Shown: in pieces, positions 32,548 to 43,890 of the stretch | How the letters are laid out: each line of letters opens with the position of its first letter | Numbering within the stretch: position 1 is the stretch's first letter | Assembly (NCBI GenBank): GCA_036346375.1 | Contig: CM070508.1 | Coordinates: 11,712,852-11,776,851, forward strand | DNA: 64,000 nt | Direction: 5' to 3' | Source: Guadua angustifolia | Lineage: Eukaryota; Streptophyta; Magnoliopsida; Poales; Poaceae | Notes under the pieces: model-generated | The model's database searches: none | Seen by the model: only the letters and a program-made list of their open reading frames with translations | Told to the model about the DNA's origin: nothing | Program-made: the position numbers and the translations under genes

Positions 32548-34870
32548 CTCGACAAACAGGAAGAGCTCAGCAGGCATTTCTTTTTTCAACTAGGTACAAA
32601 AATAAATCGCACGCACCGCTTCAATTGGCCGGCCCTTGGCTTGAACCGGCATGACTTGCACGCTCTCGACGAGCCGTTCCATCTTGAGGACATTGAGGAG
32701 GTCGTTTTTTCCATGCCAACCGAAAAGGCCCCAGGTCCTGACGGCTTCACAGGACTTTTTTACAGGAAATGTTGGGAGATCATCAAAGTGGATCTCTTGC
32801 AGGTTTTCCAGCAGCTGCATGACTTGAACGGCCGCTTGTGGAGGCTCCTCAACTCGGCAAATATTGTGCTGCTACCTAAGAGGCAAGATGCTACGCAGAT
32901 TGCGCACTACAGGCCCATCAGTCTCATCCATAGTACGGGAAAGATTTTTTCTAAGGTGCTGGCGTCCAGGTTGGCGCCTTTCCTTCAGAAACTCGTGCCG
33001 CATTGTCAGAGTGCTTTTGTCAAGAAAAGGTCTATTCACGACAATTTCCTGTTCGCCGAATTTGGTCATTGAGCTACGCAAAAAGAGAATCCCCTCTTTG
33101 TTCCTCAAGCTTGACATTGCAAAGGCTTTTGACTCAGTCAGCTGGGAGTTCCTACTTGACTTGCTTGATCATCTCGGCTTCGGGCCGCGTTAGAGGGAGT
33201 GGATTTCCATGGTCCCGCTTCCTCCTCCTCAAGGATTCTGCTCAATGGTATCCCATGTGTCTCTTTTCAGACAGAGAGAGGTCGAGGCGGGGATCCTTGT
33301 CCCCATGCTCTTCATTCTTGCAATGGATCCTCTCCAGAGGTTATTTGCTAAGGCAGAGGACAGTCCATTATCTCCCCCATCCCGGCAAGATGGGCTTCAA
33401 CAAGGGTATCCCTTTATGCAGATGACGTGGCCATTTTTATGAGACCAATAAGCGAGGAGCTCAAAGCAATCCAAGAGATTCTGTTATTTTTTGGAGGAGC
33501 CACAGGTCTTCATACAAACATCCAAAAAAGCGAGGTCTACCCAATCAGATGTGACGCAGTTGACATGACGACAATTATGCAAGACTTCCCGGCTAGATTG
33601 AGCTCCTTCCCGTGCAAGTACTTAGGCTTACCCCTCCGACCCTCGAGGCTCAAAAGGTCGGATCTTCAACCCCTCATTGACAAGGCGCGAAGTCGTCTAG
33701 CAGGTTGGAAAGGGAGGTTGTTGTCCAGGGTAGGTCGTTTGGTTCTAATAAACTCGGTGCTCACCTCGCTGGCGGTCTACCACCTAACGGTTTTTCCTTT
33801 CGGTGACTGGGCCATCAGGAGTTTGGACAAGCTGCGTCGTAGTTTTTTATGGAGAGGCGACAACGAGTGCAGCGGGGGGCATTGTTTGGTCAATTGGAAA
33901 AGGGTCTGCCGCCCAAAAAGTTTGGGAGGATTAGGCGTAAAAGACATTGACAGATTTGGCCGGGCTCTTAGGTTGCGATGGCTTTGGTTTGCATCGAAGG
34001 GTCAATGCAAACCTTGGGCTGGATCCACGCTTCCCTGTGACGCCACAGATCGCGCTTTGTTCAATGCAGGTACCATCATTTCAATAGGTGACGGCGAAAC
34101 TACAAACTTTTGGGAGGCCAAATGGCTTCAGGGTCGGTCGCCGGCGGACATAGCTCCATCCTGTTACAGGTTAACCAGGAAGAGGTCAGGGACGGTAAAA
34201 GAGATGTTATCGCAATCCACTTGGATTCGACCTTTGCGTCGGATCACAAGCGCTTCGCAGCTGCACGAGTTCTTTTCGCTATGGCTCGTTCTTCAGCAGG
34301 TGCAGTTATAGCCTCTTGTCCAGGACTGCATCACTTGGAAGTGGTCATCAACAGGGGAATACTCCGCAGGTTCGGCCTACAAGGCGCAGTTCGTCGGATC
34401 CACAGCTCACCTCCCATACAAGATGATTTGGCAGGCTGCGGCAGAAGGAAAATGCAGGTTCTTTGCGTGGCTTTTTGTCCAGACAGATTCGACCGCATGA
34501 GCTCGCGAGAAGGGTGGCCGCATTTTACCACTTGCGCCCTTTATGAACAGAGCGGAAACTTCCAACCATATGATGTTGCTTTGTCCTTTTGCGAGACAGT
34601 GTGGCGGAGGTGCTGAGTCAGTCCAGCGAGTTTGGTCGCAGCAGTGCCGCTTCGTCGGGCGATTCGACAACGCCACCGGTGGATCGACATTCGACGCCTC
34701 GTTCCCGATGCCGCCGGAAGAATTTCGACGGGCGGATCGTTATAGCCTCGAATGTTTGGAAGGAGAGAAACAACAGATTTTTAGTAATCGCTATAGCGGT
34801 GCGACAGTGGCCGACGCTGTCGCTCTCGACATGCGCAACCGCCAGTTGGCTCTCAGGATGGCTTAGTTTT
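32548..34870 (+). pseudogene. LINE ORF2 reverse transcriptase and zf-RVT region, frameshifted
   Basis: The frame from 32548 carries APGPDGFTGLFY, IVLLPK, YRPISLIHSTGKIFSK and QSAFVKKRSIHDNF, fingers and palm motifs of LINE reverse transcriptases. The LDIAKAFDSVSWEFL block lies in a second frame (to 33193). The catalytic Tyr-Ala-Asp-Asp is intact at 33415-33426 and leads into a 294-codon frame (33427-34311) covering thumb and connection. 34330-34870 is a decayed zinc-binding (zf-RVT-like) tail. At least two frameshifts and the TAG after GFGPR make it non-functional. Confidence 0.88.
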
Positions 34871-35080
34871 TTTCTTCATTTCCCCTTTCGCGTGTCTAAT
34901 TGAACGGCCGGGGCCCGTAGGGGGTTTGTAACCCGGGCTGTGTTCTCTCCCTCACCTCTTTTCTGTGTTGTCCCACATGTTCTTCCCCCCCCCTCCTTTT
35001 CTGTCATCGAACTTTGTTGTGTCTTTTATCCTATCTTAATGCATTTGGCAGAGCTCCTGCCTTCTTTTCAAAAAAAAAAA
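32548..35080 (+). mobile_element. 5'-truncated LINE (non-LTR retrotransposon) with poly(A) and TSD
   Basis: The insertion is bracketed by AAGTTCGTTG at 32538-32547 and 35081-35090, a perfect 10-bp target duplication. The right end has 13 A residues (35070-35082, overlapping the duplication), preceded by a non-coding 3' tail. The left end starts inside ORF2, so the endonuclease and ORF1 are missing. This is the usual outcome of incomplete target-primed reverse transcription. Confidence 0.93.
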
Positions 35081-35090
35081 AAGTTCGTTG

Positions 35091-36074
35091 ATCTGACGAC
35101 TTGCGTGCGCCTCGAGGATGTGCTGATCATAACAGACGAACGGAAAGATCGATCTATTGCTGTTTAGGGCATAAAATATTCATGCAAAAGTCCGAAAGTG
35201 GCAAGGGCCTGTTGAATAAAATGGAAGACATTTTGAATCTTGCAAGCAGGATGAAAACGGAAACGAAATTTCTGACCATTCTAGATAAAAACGAAAATGA
35301 AAGACTTTTTTTGAAATAGAAACAGTAATTATCGGTTTGGAAACCGAAACGGGTGAGCCAATCTTGACGGAAATAGAATGGAAATTCTGTATAACCCAAA
35401 CCGGAAATTCCGATGGAAGGCCCACTACTTAAGGCGCGGTCTACCCTAGTGTCAACTACTCAACCTGTCTGGACAACCCTAATTCAGTAAATCGCCTCCC
35501 CCCACTGCGCCTCCTGTCTCCCGACACCTCGAGCGGCGCCGGCCCCTCTTCCTCCCCTCTCCCCACGGCGCCGCCCACCGGGTGCCTTCCCACCTGTCGC
35601 TTCCACCGACACCTCCCCACCTCATCGCCCCCCACTGTGTAGCCCCCCATCGGCGGCTTGCCCCCACCACATCTCCCGTCTCGACACCTCGAGCAGTGCC
35701 GCCCTTCGTCCTCCCCTCCCCCAAGGCGCCACCGCGCCCCCCACTGGCGCCCTCTCCCATCAGACGCCGGCCCCCCACCATGACACCCCACCACGGCCTC
35801 CCCACGCGCCTCCCCTACCGCGTCTCCCCCCACTAGCGTCCTCCAACCACGCCTCCCCTACCGGAAAACAGGTAATCTTCTTTACATTTCAATTGGTTGA
35901 TATTATAGTATTAAAGATTTGTGTATATGGATTAGCTAAGATAGTTGTTGTTTTGTTGGACCTGAGAGTGGATGTACTTTCATTTGCAATTTGTGGTTGT
36001 TTTTTGGTGGAATGTGCTGTACATGTGGTAGGTCTGATGATTGATCTAGTAGGTCTCAATTTCAAAGGTGATAT
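35091..36074. other. intergenic; C-rich tract, no gene called
   Basis: 35190-35410 is rich in GAAAACGGAAACGAAA-type text seen in some hAT derivatives. 35490-35860 is C-rich with long low-complexity frames on both strands. A good splice-donor-like sequence (AAAACAGGTAATC) sits at about 35864-35876. This could be a captured 5'UTR, but nothing identifies a gene. Confidence 0.4.
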
Positions 36075-36337
36075 TGTTGGTGCCAAAAAATGTGACGACA
36101 GATTAATCGGTTCAAACACACGAGAATACTGGGTTCAAGTTGGTTCGAGGTGTACCAGTCGATTTGATCTGTAATTGGCAAGATAGATGAAAAAATATGC
36201 TCAAAACTGATCTAATATGATAATTGGCAAAGATCTAAACACCCAAAGGTAACGATAAATCTAAACAACTTATTACGGTGATTAGATGATTGATAAAGGT
36301 AGATTTTCCTGAAAAAGGCATTGTGCAACAAGATCGG
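36075..36337 (-). repeat. LTR fragment, same family as the gypsy LTR at 55172
   Basis: TGTTGGTGCCAAAAAATGTG...CAACAAGATCGG is about 85% similar and colinear with 55172-55465. It stops abruptly where a different LTR-like start begins. No matching internal region is attached. Confidence 0.75.
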
Positions 36338-36460
36338 TGTAACATCCCTAATCTAACAAAAAGTAGAATATAAATGTTTGAATTGATTTTCATTTTCCAT
36401 TTGAGTTGCATATTTTTCTAGAATTTCTAAAATTATCAAAAGACTTTCAAATAACCCAAG
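36338..36460 (+). repeat. short LTR-start-like fragment (TGTAACATCCC)
   Basis: Begins TGTAACATCCCTAATCT, the style of many plant gypsy LTR starts, and runs about 120 bp before the remnant LTR of the next element. Too short to name a family. Confidence 0.4.
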
Positions 36461-36504
36461 TGGCTTTGTGCGTCGGAGAAGGTACCCGGTAGCAATCTGT
36501 GACA
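36461..36504 (-). repeat. 3' LTR remnant (44 bp) of the Tat element
   Basis: TGGCTTTGTGCGTCGGAGA...GTAGCAATCTGTGACA matches the right end of the 5' LTR (47516-47559) at about 40 of 44 positions. The rest of the 3' LTR is absent and unrelated sequence abuts it. Confidence 0.82.
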
Positions 36505-36689
36505 TTAGCTCCCGGACCCGCCCTAGAGCGCGTGCTAAAGCCTTTTGGAACCTTCATTGAATGCTTGGTGCGCTCTTGGGCGGGGCCACCACTCATGAGG
36601 ATATGACTGCCTCGGTCCTATCCCGTATCCGCAGATTTTTATTGGGACCCGAAACGGCGGACGATCTTGTCCCTTCGCGAACCGTCGGT

Positions 36690-36720
36690 GCGAGTGATGC
36701 ATATATAGATACATTTGTAC
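36690..36720 (+). promoter_or_regulatory. TATA-like box upstream of the antisense ORF
   Basis: GTGATGCATATATAGATAC lies about 100 bp before the ATG at 36809 and on the same strand as the additional ORF. The spacing suits a plant core promoter. Activity is inferred only. Confidence 0.4.
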
Positions 36721-36808
36721 TGAGCGGTTTACGCCTTCTACTTTCTTGCGCACTTCAACTTTCACTTCTTCATCTTTCTCGTTCAAAATCTTCGCCTTTT
36801 TCGCTTCC

Positions 36809-38480
36809 ATGGCACCTTCCATTCCTGCTTCCACCGCGGACGCCACCACGGTAAAGAGGATGGGTATCATCGCGCCGGAGGGCACCTTTCGCTTTCGGGC
36901 GGGGACCTCCACGCCACGGTGCCTCTCCAACGAGATCCTCATCCACACCTGGGAGATGATGGCGGGACTGCTCCCGCCATTCTCCGAATTCTTTCTTACT
37001 GTCCTCCATTTTTATGGGATCCACCATCTTCACCTCACCCCAACTCCATCGTCTTCCTTTCCATCTTCGCACACCTCTGTGAAATGTTCATGGGGGTGAT
37101 GCCGAATCTCCCTCTCTTTCACCATTTCTTCATCTACCGCGCCTCCAACGACAACGAGGTAGTGGGGGCTACTATACGCCGGGGCGGGATGGCCTCCGCT
37201 ACATCGCCTTCGGCCAGATCAAATGGAGGGCATGGCGCGATGTTGGCTGTACATCAACGATGACAATGGTCAACATATGGAGGTGCTCGCCGGGCAGTGA
37301 GGTCTCCGAAGCTGGAACTTCGCCGGTCGAGTCAGCAGATGCGGGACGCGGATTAGCCAGTGGTGGCCCAGACTTCATGTCCGGAGGATCGCCCTCTTCG
37401 CCGACATCGTCCGTCTGCATGGCAATATCTGACGGCAACGACATAGCGCGCCGCGTGGCGGGGCGTAAGTCTTCGTTTTCCTTTAGCTTTTTCGCGCACA
37501 TGCTTCTTCTGCGGCTCCTACCAATCGCAGCCATTCTTTGTCTTTTGCGGTGCGAAACTTGGAGGAGCGATTATCGGCGGTGGCTTGCAGCGCTAATCTG
37601 GCGATTCAGCGGCTTCGATTTTCCGTGGCGGCTCGGCCTCTTCGCTGATTGGAGCATCTGAGCGCTGCGGTCGTCGTTGCTCCCGCCGATGGACTCCACG
37701 AGGCTGCCGTTATCACCGCCCACGGCCGCCGATGATCAAGGAGCGACCACCGCCGGCGACGAGACCCGCGGCAAGCGGCCACTTGGCCGGCGCGCCACGA
37801 GCTCGGACCTAAGAGAGTCGAGTCACGGACGAGACTCACCGCCGCCATTCTGGCGGCGGCACCTCAAGGGGCGGCGACGCGACGCCCCATTCGACTTCAC
37901 CTCGGCGCCGCCGCCTCATGGCGCCAACTCCGATACCTTCACCGGCGCTTCCTCCTCGGCGCCGGCCCCAGCGATCATGGCGCCAACATCCTCAGTGCGG
38001 AGCCGGACCACGCCCACCGGGGTGGCCTCACGCTCCCGATGGCGCCCTTAGCTTGAGGGTGCCGCCAGGTAGCCCCTCAAAACGCATAAGCGCGAACACC
38101 CCAGCGCCAGGCGGCGGAAGCTTCGCCAAGGTGCCTCGGCAGCCGCGAGAGGCCGAGGAGGCTACCCTAGCACCGCGCGCTCGGACGCCTTGCCCCTCGT
38201 GCCGCCATTGCCGCCACGCAACTTCGTCGAGCTCTTCACCGAGCTTGGCGACATACACGCTCGGCTGGCACCGTCCTCGCGCCACCGCCAGCATGGTGCT
38301 CGAGCGGCCAGCCAGTTAGCCTCGGTGGCTGGGCGAATGGAGCGGGAGCGCGAGAGGCGGCAGCGGAGTTGGCGCAGAGAGGGTTAACACAACCGCCGCC
38401 ATGCGGCAAGCGGAGGCGGAGAAGAAGCGCGGAGAGGACCGGAGGCGGCGCTGAAGCACTTAGAACACGAGTCCTCCGCT
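36809..38480 (+). pseudogene. additional ORF (aORF), antisense to pol; gypsy-type transposase-like domain
   Basis: The ATG at 36809 opens a frame beginning MAPSIPASTADATT. After a frameshift near 37030 it continues as LTPNSIVFLSIFAHLCEMFM and LFHHFFIYR. This pattern (SEFF..VLHFYGI..LHLTPNS...IFAHLCE) is that of the plant 'putative gypsy-type transposon' domain (PF04195-like). The remainder is Pro/Ala-rich, then Arg/Glu-rich (MEREREARR-like near 38335), suggesting a former coiled-coil tail. Such ORFs are known between pol and the 3' LTR of some Tat elements, often in antisense. Function is unknown. Confidence 0.68.
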
Positions 38481-38939
38481 GCGGCACAACACAGTCATCA
38501 TGCTCAAGAAGGCCTTCGGTATGCGAAGAGGTGCACAGAGCCCTTGGGTGGCGTTGAGGCGTGCCGCTGGAAGACTCATACCGCAATTTGCCCACGCGAC
38601 CAACCAGCCGCGGAGGCACTCGAGCTACTGCTGCCACGCCACCGCTTCGCCCGAAGGGGCGGCAAGTGGCGATCATGGCGCGACTTATCGCTGGCGGCCA
38701 GCACGCCGCCGCCGATCAATGGCGCGTGACGGCGGAGTTGAAGGAGACACGAGGCAGGCGGAGGCGCTGTGCGCCACGCACCGCCGAACTGCGTGGCGAG
38801 GCTGCTGCGGTGGAGCGGCCGTAATGGATGTCTCCACCGTTGGCGGATATGGCGGTGGTGGAGCTCGACCGGCGACGGCGAATGAAGAGCCCTGCAACCA
38901 CTTTTGTTCTTTTGTTTTTATTTCCTTTTGTTGATCTGT

Positions 38940-40319
38940 CTGCATTCACAAACACTTGGGCAAACTTTGGTGAAGGAGATATTTCCTGTTTAATGTTATC
39001 CGTATGCTTATCTGTTTTGTATGATCGAATTTCTTTGGATTAAACCGTTAGGCGACGGTTTTAACCATTTGGAGCGCTGAGAGCGCTGAGCAACGAGGAA
39101 TGCTTAGGCTAGGGCGGCGTTCTAAGTCTGCAAAGCAATTATCTGGCGTTCTTTGCGAGCACAAGTCTGAGATCATGCAAGTCATCTGAAATTTAAGCGA
39201 AATGACCTTGAATCTAACAGAGATGCAAGGCGTAGCTTAGTCTTAGCATCGATTTTTGCGAGATTGTCGCCGATTCAAATTCTTCGGAACTTAGACCACG
39301 ATGATCGCTGAAGCGTCTTGCGGCGTGGCGTGGCGAGGCAACAAGTTTACGTAAGTGTTTCTAGGCGGCGGTACTTTCGGCGATGGCGACCAGCGGTGCT
39401 TCAGGAGCCAACCCGAGCGTCAGGCGAGCCGTGTTTGAGTACCGTGCCTAACTTACACCCCAGCCACTTGGCCACGCCGGACGTTAACACTTAGCACATT
39501 TTCTTTTATCAGAAAGGGTCGTTGATTTTTGACACTCGCGACAATCACACGTAGCTTGACCCATCTTAGAGTATGCGCATAAGGAAATGGCCAAAAATAC
39601 GGCACGAAGCACTTATCTCGCTTTGTATGCGTTGGCGACCGACCCCCAGCGTCTGGCGACCGACTTACGAAGGCGACCAGCTCCCAGCGTCTGGCGACCC
39701 GACCTTCACGAGCACCAGGCGACCCGGCCCCAAGCGTCTGGGCGACGGCGGAGATCTTTGGGGCCTTCGCAGAATAAGCGGCACTTGTACGCACAACCTG
39801 CGTGTATAGATAACTACCAGAAGGATAAGCAGATGCTTGGAAGGGCCCGCACAAGGTAGGCCCAAACATTCTAAGTCGGCATGGGATGTCTGGTCATACT
39901 GTTTGGTTTCTAAGTCCCTGTGACCCTTCAGGAAATCGAACTACGGTGCTGTGTATCAAAGCAGCGGGCTTCCAGGAGTGGTACTATGCCGACGGTGCTC
40001 GCGGTGACGACCAGCGGTGCTTCAAAGAGCCAACCCGAGGCGTACGGGCCGCGTTTGAGCACCGCACCCGACTCGCCCCTCAGTTGCCCGTGCTTGTCAG
40101 ACACAGACACCGAGTGCCACCATGGGTCACCAAGGAATTAGCAAACGGACGGGGCCAGTGACATTCATGCGAAAACTCATCATTTAGGGCATAAAAAGGG
40201 ATCATCATGGTAAAGCAAAAAAGCCTTCTAGGCGACCACTTTACTAACTTGCCGTGACCAGCCGTCGGTAGGGATAAACTTACCTCAAGGGTGACGAGGA
40301 ACAAGTCTAGGGCACTTAA
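38940..40319 (-). other. non-coding 3' region of the Tat element with a diverged internal repeat
   Basis: No domain on either strand. A block of about 75 bp (GACCAGCGGTGCTTC...GAGCCAACCCGAG) at about 39388-39450 recurs at about 40010-40080 with roughly 80% similarity. Confidence 0.6.
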
Positions 40320-41304
40320 TTCTTTAAGGATAGAACTTCGCAACAACTCTATGTTGTAGAATTCGCCCGATTCTTCGCCGTCCTCGGTGCCAGCCGGACC
40401 GCCGGTCGAGATCTTGAGACCACCTTGAAGGGCCCTCTCTGGGAGGCAGTTTATGCAACCCGGCATCGTCTGAACCCTCGCAAGACCAGGTTGCCCTTGC
40501 CGATGTTTTCTCGAGAGACCGGGTGGCGTGGTACCGCTGAGGCTTTGCGTCTGCAGGCGGCGCGAAGGGCGGCCCGATCACGCATTTCCTCCAGGAGGTT
40601 GACTTCTTCCCGCCGGAGGTCTTCTTGGCCTTCTTCGTTGAACGCCGAGGCGCGCGGAGAACCGGCGGCGACTTCGGGAGGAAAACGGCTTCCGCCCGTA
40701 CACGGGAAGAAAGGCGTCTCACGGTGGCCCGACTAGGTGTGGTGCAAGCGACCACAGCCACGGTAAAGCTCGTCCATCCATCGCGCGCCCCGCTTGTGGA
40801 GCTGATCAAACGCCCTCGTCTTGAGGCCCTTGGCACCGGTAGCGTTGGCACATTCTGCTTGCCCATTACTCATGGGATGAGCCACCGAAGCAAAATATAC
40901 TTTGGTGCCCATTTCATCGCAAATTCGGAAAGCCATGATGGTGAACCGAGTCCGTTGTCGGTGATGATGCGGTTGGCGACTCCAAAAGCGGGTAAAGATC
41001 CGCGCATAAACTTCCGCGGCGATGGCGTGATGGCGCGCGCCGCCTCGGCTTCAACCCGCCGTGAACTTGTCAATGGCGGCGAAGAGGTGGGTGAAGCCCC
41101 GTAACCCTCGAGAGCGGACCGGGATATCGGCCCCGGACGCGAGCGGCGGGAGGCGGGATGGTTTCGCAGCTTAAATTTGGTCGGTGGATTTACTGGCGAA
41201 GAACCGACAAGCCGCGCGTCCTCACCGGCTTCGCAAGCATCACGGAGGCGATAGGCCAATAAAATCCTTGGCGAAGCGCTTTGCCAACCGGTGTTGGCGA
41301 ACAT
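40320..41304 (-). pseudogene. Tat gypsy integrase, degenerate
   Basis: The frame from 41304 ends in VANRIITDNGLGSPSWL, where ITDNG carries the second catalytic Asp of the rve core. The next frame (from 40936) has KVYFASVAHPMSNGQAE, the segment just before the third catalytic residue; there the usual VERAN reads AECAN, so the Glu is retained. The C-terminal domain continues to about 40325, ending near IEHLRRFYP-like sequence in degenerate form. Several frameshifts separate the parts. Confidence 0.82.
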
Positions 41305-41639
41305 ATGGCTCCCTTTGCGCCTCCATGGATATCAAAGAGCAAGCTGCTCCCCTCTTCAGTGATGCGCCGGTAGAACTCCGTTTACGCTCCGTGATATAGG
41401 TCCCCACCTACAGTATAGCATTTGGCCTTCGTGCAATCTTCTCGGTGAGGCATCATCGCCGGGATCACTTGGTCACGCAGAAGGCTAGGATAGAATCCAT
41501 CCACCGATCTTCTGGCCAGCGTGGCGACCACTCGGTGCTTTCGCCGGGTACTCTCTTGGGCCAAGCTTTTCCCCGGTCTTTGCATCGGCAGACACCGCCT
41601 CCTCCGGACACAGGGGCTAAGCGAACCTGTGCCTTCCTC

Positions 41640-42180
41640 CCTAAGCTGGAGGCAGCGGCGGCGCGTACCGCCTTCCCCACTGGTCGGAGGTCGCCGCGGC
41701 CATGCCATCATCCCCTCTGAGGCCGGGGGCTGCAGCAGTGACACCATCGTCCCCACAGGCTGGGGCTGCGATGGGCCGGTCGCGGCGATCTTTCTTGAAG
41801 ACCCCGATCGAGCAAGCTTTTTCGGGGCCTTGCTGCAGCCCATCCGCAAGGTGGTTGTCGCACCAGGGGATATGAATATACCCCAACCCTTCAAAGTGAC
41901 GTTCCATTTTTGGACCTCGCCAAATGCGCCGCCATGGTGGGGTCGGAACACTGAAACTCCTTCCGCGCTTGATAGATGACTAGCGAGTCACCCTTGACTT
42001 GGAGACCAATGCCGAATGCCCAGCGAAGCGTCGCCCCGCGATGAGGCCGCCGTACTCAACTATGTTGTTCGTGGCCTTGAAGTCGGCGACCACATCTTGA
42101 AGGTGTCACGGTCGGAGAGACCAGACAACCCTGACCCCGCCCCTTCACTGAAGGAGCCATCGAAGAATAAAGTCCGGGGA
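41640..42180 (-). pseudogene. second RNase H (aRNH) domain of the Tat element
   Basis: The minus strand encodes FFDGSFSEGAG near 42150-42120, then TNNIVEYGGLIAG near 42050, then MERHFEGLGYIHIPWCDNHL near 41900. These are the successive catalytic blocks (Asp, Glu, Asp-Asn) of the archaeal-type RNase H that Tat elements carry after their own RNase H. The blocks lie in different frames. Confidence 0.7.
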
Positions 42181-42299
42181 GAGGCGCGGGCACTTCTTCG
42201 GCCGAGTGGCGGGAGTCCCTCGGCGACGAACTCGGCCAACCGACTCTTGATGGCGGTCTGGTACGAATTTGAGGTTGAATTCCCCGGTTCCGCCGACCA

Positions 42300-42540
42300 T
42301 TTAGCGTCTGGACCTCTGCTTCATGGTTGTGGAGAATCTCTCGCAGAGGTAAGCCGTGACCACGCAGTGACTTCGCCCTTGGAAATAATGCGCGGCTTCT
42401 GGATGCCACGGGACCGCGTACAACATCTTCTGAGCATGCGGTGTCGAGTTTCCGCTTCATGCAACACCTTGCTGATGTAGTAGACCGGCTTTTGGACATC
42501 TTCCCTCTCTGCGACTAGCACTGCGCTCACCACCTCAGGA
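42300..42540 (-). pseudogene. gypsy RNase H domain fragment
   Basis: VSAVLVAERED and KPVYYISKVLHEAETRHRML match the middle of the gypsy RNase H (substrate-binding VYYxSxxLxxAExRY). The N- and C-terminal parts are frameshifted. Confidence 0.72.
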
Positions 42541-42879
42541 GTGGCAGCTATGTCACAGAACAGCGGCTCACTCGGCGGAGACGAGACAAAGCCAGGGGAG
42601 AGGTGAGGTGTCGCTTCAAGTCTTCAGCGCCTACAGGCTTCTTGGTCCACTCGAAGTGGTTAGTCTTCTTGGCTTGAGCAGAGAGGCAAGCTTCTTTCTC
42701 CCAAGACAATGAACCGCCCGAGGAGGCGGTAGCGGCAAGTGCTTGAACTTGCTTGAGTCGTCTTGGCGGCTTCATGTGTTCGATGGCCACTATCTTGTCG
42801 AGTTGGCTTCAATGCCTCGGTGGACACCAGAAACCAATGACTTGGGGGCACACCGAACACGCATTTTTCAGATTGAGCT

Positions 42880-43330
42880 TCAAGCAATTCTTAGGAGGTT
42901 AGCAAAGGTTTCCTCCAGGTCTTGGATCAGTTCTTCGCTCTTTTTTATCTTCACAACTAAGTCATCAACATAGACCTCAAGATTTCGCCCTATCTGGGGG
43001 CGGAAAGTAATATGCATGGCACGTTGGTAAGTAAAACCAGCATTCTTTAAACCAAAAGCCATTCTTACATAACAGTAAACACCCATAGGGGTTACAAAAG
43101 CAGTCTTCTCTTCATCTTCAAGCGCCATGCTAATCTGGTGGTATCAGAGATGTACGCTTCCAAAAAGCAAGAACTCGCACTTACCGTGGAGTCAACAATA
43201 AGGTCGACTCGTGGCAGGGGGTATGGGTCCTTTGGGTAGGCCTTGTTGAGGTCGGTGAAGTCGACACATATGCGCCATTTCCCATTGGACTTCTTGACAA
43301 GCACAGGGTTGGCAAGCCACTCGATGAGAG
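42880..43330 (-). pseudogene. gypsy reverse transcriptase, degenerate
   Basis: LVKKSNGKWRICVDFTDLNK (from 43304) and then FVTPMGVYCYVRMAFGLKNA and YVDDLVVKIK (43128-42880) are the classic gypsy RT blocks. The YVDD catalytic motif is intact. The two parts are in different frames with a frameshift near 43110. Confidence 0.88.
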
Positions 43331-43589
43331 ACTTCCTAACAATCCTGCGCTCGTGACTTCTCTACCTCCTCTCGAATGGCATCTTGCGCTCGCGCTTTGC
43401 CTCCGGACCTTGCGGATCGGGCGCGCCAGGAGGCGTTGCCAATCGTGCTCAATCACCTCCTCGGGGACCCGGTCATGTCGGACGGTTGCAGGCGAACACG
43501 TCGGAGTTAGGCTGGAGGAAGGTGACGTGCGCGTCTTCCTATTGGCGTTGATTTGGCGCCAATGTTGGCGGTCGTCGGGTTCGCCCTCA

Positions 43590-43890
43590 CTCGGGCGACC
43601 ACCTTAACTTTCGCCAGTGAGCCAGCGAGGCGCGGGTCCGGGCCTGAGGGGCTCCCGAGGAAGTGGCGTCTACATGCCCGACGCAGGTGGCACCGGCCAG
43701 GTCCAGCGCATACTTGTGGCAGCGCAAGGCCTCGGATTTATCCACCCAGATCGCAATGGGGTCGCTGGGCCCCGGCATCTTCACCACCATGTAAGCATAG
43801 TGGGTAGCCGCCATGAACTTGGCCAACGCCGGTCGGCCGAGTAAGGCATTGTAGGGGAGGTCGAAGTCGGCGACCTCAAAGTCCACCATC
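43590..43890 (-). pseudogene. gypsy retropepsin-like protease region, C-terminal part
   Basis: VDFEVADFDLPYNALLGRPA followed by LAKFMAATHYAYMVVKMPGP is the conserved post-catalytic segment of gypsy proteases (YNALLGRP hairpin). The catalytic Asp region upstream is not clean. Confidence 0.78.

Noticed and set aside
35456..35836. Gly/Arg-rich and Pro-rich frames
   Set aside because: Low-complexity C-rich DNA, open on both strands, without domain or supporting gene structure.
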